Below are positions 38,901 through 47,900 of a stretch of 64,000 nt of DNA, one piece after another. Each line of letters starts with the position of its first letter. The stretch's first letter is position 1. Made by a program: the position numbers and the translations under genes. The notes beneath the pieces were generated by a model that did not search any database, was not told where the DNA came from, and was given only the letters and a program-made list of their open reading frames with translations. The stretch is from Temnopleurus reevesii (lineage: Eukaryota > Echinodermata > Echinoidea > Temnopleuroida > Temnopleuridae), in contig BQKZ01000438.1 of NCBI GenBank assembly GCA_036244855.1, positions 70,542-134,541 on the forward strand. Direction: 5' to 3'.

Positions 38901-41900
38901 TGCATTGTTAAGTTCAATGTCATCAAGTTTGTATATAGATTTTTTTTTAATTCAAAAGACTTTTGATGATTTGTGCACCCTGTATGTGATCAAAGGCACA
39001 ATTATGCGCATTTAATTTGTAGCTTTCATCTATTTTGTACTTTGTTTCTAAATTCATTGTCACAGCGCTTTATCGTACAAAATTGAAAGTTTCACTTTTA
39101 GATATATTTGAATGATTTTTTTAGTAAAGAGTGCAAATTTTAACGATTCTTATTTGTACAAGACATATTTTACTGATTTGCGTCATTCTTTATTTCATGA
39201 GTTGCTTCAATGGCAAATCAGAGAACTATTATGTACATTGCATACATATAATACTGAAAAATGCCCATATGTATTTGTAAAGTTTCTATTCGATTTTCCC
39301 TTTTCTTTTTTTCTGTAAAGATTAGCATATGAATACATTTGAATATTTGCATTTTCACTGATCAAATAGATTTCTTTTGCTCGTGATAAATGATCATTGC
39401 ATGACTATCATTTTGCTGCATGCACATACATATGAACTGCACGCAATTTCATTTTGAAAATAGATTTAGTGAATTAGAAAACTAATTTCCTGTTCTTTCT
39501 AGGAAAAAAATGCTCTCAGTTATCATTTTAGCAAATCCAATTCCATATGTGCATGCATGGTTAATTCACACAAAATTATGTATTAGATGACGTTTGTTTT
39601 AATTGTTCTGTTTTTCCATGATGAATGTTTAGATGTATTAGTAGGTATAGTAACTCCATATAATGTATCAGTAAAAGTATAATGATTTGTTGCACTGTAA
39701 ATTATGTTTTAGGTGTTGTGTATTAGATGTAGATTGTAAGCATCAACTGTCTTAGAGAATTTATCTCTGAAGAAGAATATCAACGATATTTTCGTGGATT
39801 AGAAATGATTTGAAAAATGATTCTCCATAAATGGTTCACTCATTTAACCTATATCATCCAATCAGTGTCAGAACCCATTTTTTATAAAAAGAAATGTGAG
39901 AAAATGCACTATTTGGTGTACTTCTGAATTGATTTTTTATTTGTTTAATTTTGTTTGTTTTGAACTTCAATTTGAACTCCCAATTATGGAAAAATTGCAA
40001 ATATCCAGGATTCATTAATGTCCATTAAATTTGAAAATTCAAATATTTTTATTTGATTTACCTTGATTTTTCAGGAGTATCCAGTAAAACAATCTTTCAT
40101 TTTTGTTGCATCATAATTTCTTTTTTTTTTCAATTGGCTAATCACTTGATTTGATGCTTAAATTGTTTAGAGCTTCATCTCTTAATTTGGATTAAAATGT
40201 AATTTGCGATCAAATATATTTTTTCCTCCTCACAGAGCGGCTGCCACAAGGTGTACACCAGCACCTCAGACGTCCTCACCCACGAGAACTTCCACAAGAA
40301 GAACTTCACACTCTTAAACGACGGCTTCCAGCGGTTCCGTGCCACTGAGGACTGCGGGACGCCCCAGTGTAGCTTCTACGGTCAGAAGACTACGCACTTC
40401 CACTGCAGGCGACCGGGATGTGACTTTGTTTTCAAGAACAAGTGTGATATCGAGAAGCACAAGACGTTTCATATGAAGGATGATATCTACCGCAAGGATG
40501 GCTTCAGGAAGTTTTCGAAGCATGAGGTGAGGAATTTTTACACCTTGCTGTAAAAGCTAATATTTTAGGATCCACAAATTTGAGAGAATTCACGTTATTT
40601 CACACTTTTCAGACCTGTTGTTTTCACATTTTTAAAGATTATTGTACACAAGTCTATTAGCATTCTTATAAGTACAAATTTTAATGAATTTGTTGGCGCA
40701 AAATTCGTGAAAATAAAAGCCCAGCCTATATAGTAATTAGGAAGCAAGGAAACAGTGTTGGATATGATAAAGGGAACCTTGAGGGTTTATCATGATGAGT
40801 ATGAAGTGAGGGAACAATCCTTGGGGATTGAAGAAGGGAAGCCGGAGGAGCTTATGCTTATAAATAATTCCAAAACATGTGCTATTGCTATAAGAATGAA
40901 CTTTGGACTTTTGAATTTTTGTCCTTATAAGAACTCCGGACAGTAAAATTTACATGCAACTCCTGTCCTTCTCTGTTTTATTACAGTCCTGCAAGTTTGA
41001 TGGCTGCCGATACTCCAATACTCTGAACCATTTCCACTGCATACGCAATGGATGTAACTTCACCTTCACCGCAGCCAATCAGATGCACTCTCACAAGCGC
41101 AAGCACGAACGGCGCCATCGAATGATGGAATACGAGACAGGTCGTCACTTCATGCGCTCCATCCGTCCTAAGATGAAGCTCCCTCTGCCACGTGTAAACC
41201 CAACGTACCGGAGCCTCCACCCGGGGAATCCCCCGATGGGTATGGGAGAGAAGCCCCTCATCATGCCTCCTTGCCCGGCCATCATCTTCAAATCAGACCC
41301 TGGCGCGGCGTCCATCGCCGAGCGTGCCGCCCTCGCAGGTCAGTCGGCGGCGCTTGGAGCCAGCCAGACGTCACCGCTAGCCAATCAGATGATGGCTCTC
41401 CCCAGTCACTCAGCGTCGCGGCCGGACATCCAAGCTATCCAACCATCGGTGATCACATCCGCTCCGTCATCGACCAGTAGCACTGGTTCCATGGAGGAGT
41501 CATCCACAGCCACTCAGGGTCCATTTGAACCGGTCCGAAGCCATCATCACGACCACCCCAGGATCATGCCCGACGGTGTTGCAGCGACATCGGTCATCAC
41601 CAACACGTCCGCCACTGCTACGGTGGTTGAGGGTCAGCATTCTTCCATTGACGAGAGCGATGATGACGACGACGAGAGGCCGATGGATCTGCAGATGTAC
41701 GATAGGTACCGTCGCCAGCAGATGATGGAATTGGAATCAAATGATGAAGACAGACCAACAGACCTTAGCATGCATGACAAGTCACAGGTGAGTTTAATTA
41801 TAATATCAATAACATGTACTTATTGGGTGTTTTTATACATCAATGTACATATATGATCAAATTCAAATTCCATTTTTTGCAATGTACAGAACCTCTCTGA

Positions 41901-44900
41901 GTATTACAAAAAGTGCTAAAAGAAAAATCCTTTATATGGGAAAATTAAAATTGTTGTTAAAGTACAAAATTTTTCAATCAATTAGTGACTCTCTGCAGGA
42001 ATTCGCTCAGATGCTGTATCTAAAAAAAATATCTGCTTTAAATGTCAGAGAGAGTGAGAGAGTTTTTACAGACACAGATAAATGAAATAAATTTATTTAC
42101 GTGTGGGAGTGATAGATAGTTTTCGTCCAGATCTGAAAGGCATGTCTAGAGCTCAAATCTCAAACCTTTGAGATGCTACACAATATACCTGGGTAAAAAA
42201 ATACTTTGTCTATTTATGAGGTATCCTTTTACATTTTCCTCCTGAAATTTTTTGCAGGGGCTATTTTGGAGCTCAAAGGGCCTTTTCTCAGGTATAGAGG
42301 CTAATTGCCCATTGCCCCCTTGTATTTTTTACACTGCCCCATAACGGATTTTGGGTACATGCTATAACTTCAAGTTGATAACCCATTGTTCTTTTATATA
42401 TAAAGGCGGAGAGAGTTGAGGAAGATGATGAAGAAGAGGAGGAACTTCCATCAGGCTTCGCCAAGATCGCCGAGATGGACAAGAACAAGGATGAGGGAGA
42501 GAACCTCAACGATTCCCTCAACCTCCCCATCGCTTCCTTCATCTCACCACCAGGCCAGGCAGCCATGGCGGGGGAGATGGAGGGAGAGGATGAGAGCAAT
42601 AGAGGGGAGAGGGAGGAGGATGAGGCGAGGTGTGTGAGTCCCATCATGATCAAGAAGGAACCAAGAGATGGAGAGATGAGACAGGACCAGGAGGCTTGGC
42701 AGAAGTATTTCAGGAGGTGAGGCATTTAGACAGGATGGGAAGGAAGGGAGATGGGGAGGAGAGTTGAAAAGGCGGAGGATGGAGGGGGAGGAAGGGAGAA
42801 AGAGAAGGGAGAGGGAGGGCGACAAGGCTTGTTGTTTTGGCCCCATCACGATTAAGAAGGAGCCGAAAGATGCAAAGAAGAAACTAGGCCAGATCAGGAG
42901 GCGTGGCAGAAATATTTCATGAAGTAATTCTTGGAATTGCATTCAGACACGAAGGGAGATTGGGATGATAATTGGAAAAGGAGCAGGATGGGATATTAGA
43001 GGGGAAAAGGAGGAGTCCCATCATCATCAAGAAGGAGCAAAGAGATTGTGAGATGAGACAGGACCTAGAGGAGTGGCAGAAGTATTTTAGTAGGTACTTT
43101 TTGTAGAATCTTATACATGGGGTAAAGAAGGAGTGAATTATAATTCTCAATGCTCCTGAGCAATGACATCCTTTTGGTCTTATATGATGCATAGTGAGGG
43201 CTTGGACTTGTTGGATCATGCAGATAAGAAAGAAAGTTAATAATATGTGTCCCATGTATGAAACTTGTAGATCGGTGGTTGGCTGATCAAACCTTGTATC
43301 TCACTATGTTGTAAAAAATGTGTTTTTTTTAATAACCTTTTATCATGGTTGATGCACTTTGCCATTTATAAATGTCAAGCTTCAATTTGAAAAGACCGAG
43401 TGTCTATGGCACATTACATACTTCCTTCTTTCACTATAGTATAAAGGCAGCCAAGCTTTAGGGCTCTCCTGAACATTTCCCATTTTAGATAGAGGTTTTA
43501 TCAGCCCACTGTCAATATGATGATTCCTCTCCCATATCTGACAACCGTTCCGATTTTCCCAGGTCATTGCATACTTTTTTAAGGGGTATTAGGTAGTACA
43601 TTGAACAAAAAATTAATTAGTATGCACATCAGAACAGAGTACTAAGAGAGAAATATTTCAAGCAGCTGAATAAAATCTTTCCATAAAAGATGCTAACAAA
43701 AAGCAAATTTATTTGTTTTGTTGCATGCCATTGATTGACTCGGGTCTTCGCAAACATTTGACTAAACCATCTGGTGAAGCTGATTTAACAAATTGTGCTT
43801 CAGTCTTACCGTCACATTCATTTTCTTTCTACTATAATATTACTTATACAAGTAGAAAAAGGAAACCATTGACCTGGGCAAATCGGAACGGTTGGCAGGT
43901 ATGCTCTCCAGATAAAGTGTAAATTATATTGAAATTGTTCTATTACAGATACACAGCCAATGATCATTGTCACTCCACCTGTGAGCTTCTCTACAAGGGC
44001 CACTACCACTGCATAGTGGAGGGATGCGGAGAGTACTTCAGGTCAAAAGAGGGCGTCAACAAACATACAAGGTAAATGAGATATCCTCTCAAAGTATAGC
44101 TCGAAAGGATTTCAAATATATTCTATTGTCATGTATAAAACTAAACCATGTTTCAACACTAAAATGACCTTGGCAGCATTCTATGTGAGTTGAGATGTAT
44201 ATGACTTCACAATATAAAATATATTTTCAAAAGAGGTATGTTACACAAAATAACGAAAATTAACAGAGAAGAACAACAGACAACATTTAGAATTGCTACA
44301 CAACACGACATAGTTCAGGAAAATATCGTTGGTACCTGCTATCATTTATGTATGATCTAGCACAATTGTAATGACAATGAAACACTAGTAATTCTTCATA
44401 ATAATATTAATGATAATATAAATGTGACAAAAAATGTACATCTTATTTACCCAGAGAATCCACTTCGGTTGTAAAAACTGTTCACCCAGAGGGATGGGCT
44501 ATAACATAGGGCTATGATTAAATAATAAAATGGATGATAGTGCTTGAATTTATTTAAATGGTTCATTTTTTCCAGAGGATACAAAGCGATGGTATATTAC
44601 CCATTTTGGGGATTCAGACATGCAAATATACAATGAAAGCACATTTTATTTGAATGATTGCAGTACAAGAAGCATGATATAAAATCAAATCATCTCATTT
44701 TTTAGGTATCACTTGATGAGCGATGAGGCAGCAGAGCTAGGTTTTCATTACTACCAACATGGACAGACGTGTGAGAACNAAGGATGAGGGAGAGAACCTC
44801 AACGATTCCCTCAACCTCCCCATCGCTTCCTTCATCTCACCACCAGGCCAGGCAGCCATGGCGGGGGAGATGGAAGGAGAGGATGAGAGCAAGAGAGGGG

Positions 44901-47900
44901 AGAGGGAGGAGGATGAGGCGAGGTGTGTGAGTCCCATCATGATCAAGAAGGAGCCGAGAGATGGAGAGATGAGACAGGACCAGGAGGCTTGGCAGAAGTA
45001 TTTCAGAAGGTAAGTTTTGTAAAGGCATTTTGACAGGGAGATTTGGAGGATGGGAGCAATAGAGGGGAGAGGGAGGAGGATGAGGCGAGGTGTGTAAGCC
45101 CCGTCATGATCAAGAAGGAACCAAGAGATGGAGAGATGAGACAGGACCAGGAGGCTTGGCAGAAGTATTTTAGAAGGTAATTTTTAGAAGCATTTAGACA
45201 GGGTGGGGAGGAAGGGAGATGGGAATGAGAGTTGGAAAAGGTGGATGGAGGGGAGGAAGGAGCAATAGAGGGGAGAGGGAGGAGGATGAGGCGAGGTGTC
45301 TTAGTCCCATCACGATCAAGAAGGAGCCAAGAGATGGAGAGACGAGGCCTGACCAGGAGGCTTGGCAGAAATATTTTAGGAGGTAAATTTGCAAGAATTA
45401 CTTATAGAATAAAAAAGGAAGGGAGGTGGGGCTCAAGATTGCAGGGGAGGAAGGGGCAGAAGAGAGGAGGGCAAGAGGAGGGAAAAGTAGCAAGACAGGG
45501 CTAGGTGTGGCGACCCCTTCATGGCCAAGAGAGAGCCAAGAGAAATAGAGACAAGGGAAAACCAGGAGGCCTTGCAGAAGTATTTTAGAAGATAATTTTT
45601 ACCATGGCATTGAAACAGTAGGGAAGTTTGGGATGGATGAGAGTTGGAAGAGATGGAAAAATAGAAATAAATAAGACCTGAATCATATATAAAACCTTTT
45701 CATAACCCCTTCCCAGATAAAGTGTATATTATATTAAAATTCTTCCGTTACAGATACACAGCCAACGACCATTGTCACTCCACCTGTGAGCTTCTCTACA
45801 AGGGCCACTACCACTGCATAGTGGAGGGATGCGGAGAGTACTTCAGGTCAAAAGAGGGCGTCAATAAACACACCAGGTAAATGAGGTATCCTCTTCTTGC
45901 AAACGCATCGTGGTGTGCACCTGAAATCAACCTGGGCAGTGTTTCACCAAATCATCTTTAAAGTTGAATACGACTTTAAGAAAGACTGGAGTACTTTTAA
46001 TTACGAATCAAATACACACAAGATTCTCGGTCATTCAGCAAAAGAACTGATACCAGTTTTGCGTAAAGTCTTTCATGTCTTGGTGAAACACCCCCTGTTT
46101 TGTACAGTTGTATCCTTCAGATGATGACATTAAAGTATGGTCCCTCTTTCTCTGTCCTCCTCCTGGCATAAATATTCATATTGAAATGAATGATACACAT
46201 CATAAACCTCAATTTCTCTCTTTCTCAGCTCTTAAAAATCTTCCTTGCCAAAAGCAGACATAGAAAAAATAATTGTGGGCATGTCCAAATGCAGATATCA
46301 TTATCAGTATTCAATCTTTGAATTATTGCAGTATGATATAAAAGCAAATCATCTAATTTTGTTTTAGGTATCACTTGATGAGTGATGAAGCAGCAGAGCT
46401 ACATGTAGGCTTTCGTTACTACCAACATGGACAGACGTGCAAGAACATCTTCAAGGGATGTCTGTTCAGTCCCCTGGCACACTATAAATGTGTATTATTA
46501 TTACCATTCATTCTTTAAATTATTGCAGCATGATAAAAGCAAATCATCTCATTTTGTTTTAGGTATCATTTGATGAGCGATGAGGCAGCAGAGCTAGGTT
46601 TTCATTACTACCAACATGGACAGACGTGTGAGAATATCTTCAAGGGATGTCCTTTCAGCCCTCTAGCACACTACCACTGTATGTGGGTAAGTAATGCAAA
46701 ATAGAAATGTCATAGTCAATAGTAAGGATAATAATGAGAATATTATACATTTGACTTTTTATGTACCAAGTCCACTTCGTCTTTGAATGTCAAGTAATTA
46801 AAACTCTTCTTTTTCAATTTTTGGGGTCAATTCCCAAGCCGCTGAATCAAAAGATTTGGTCAAATGTTATTCATAAGAAACTGATTATACTCAGTTTGTC
46901 ACTCTCTTTATTTATTATCAAAGCGTATTATTCAGTATTTTTATAACACTTATAATTATATATGGATTTTAATTCTAGATACAATTAATCAAATAGACTT
47001 CTTGATAAATGCCTTACAATTAAAAAAAATCCATCAAGCGTATTTAAGAAAGTCATGTGCTCAATTCAATTGCCATTCAATTCAATTCAATTCAACATAA
47101 CATATTTTTCATTCTAATTGATTATATTTCCTATTCAGAGCCTGAAACCAGGGAGTTACTGTGGTGAGGTAGTACACACAGGCAGCAGTCTGATGAAGCC
47201 CCACTCGGAGAAACATCACCAGAATCCTGAGCTTGAGGCAATCCGACATAGCGACACAGAGAAGCCAGGCTTCGTTGGGACACCTGTCGATCAACCTCAT
47301 CCCAAAGTGGTGCTCAAGGATCAAACAGTGAGTCCAGAAAATTATTTTACAAACTTCTTCAAAAGTTTTACAATTCAATTTTAAGATAAGTAAATAAAGG
47401 AGAACAACAGTTTTGTACAGAGGTGAGGCATTTTGACTCTGGAAGAAGTATCATTGCTCTTCATTTAAAGCCAAATGTATAAACAAATATCATGCTGATA
47501 TAGATTTGCAATTTCCCTGATTACAGTAAACTCTGCCTAAGTTGAACTTGTATAAGTCAAATAATTGCCTAAGTTGATAGTGATTATCTGGAACAAATCA
47601 TACAAAACCAGTGTTATTAGCCTCTTCTAAGTCGAAATTCACATGAGTCGAACAGATTTGATTGGTCCCAACAGATTCGACTTAGACAGAATTACCTGTA
47701 TATGCTTTTGAATGGTCTCATCACTTGTTGAAAAAAATCTGTATTTCGCCAATTTCGCATTCATATAAGCAAGAAACATGGAAATACCAAAAATTCTCAT
47801 GTCAAATTTTGCTGATTTCTATCTTCTTGTGATGTTACAAGTCAAACAGCAAGTCATTAGCTCAAACTTTGGTGAACAGTCTATTTAAAATGCATCTGCT

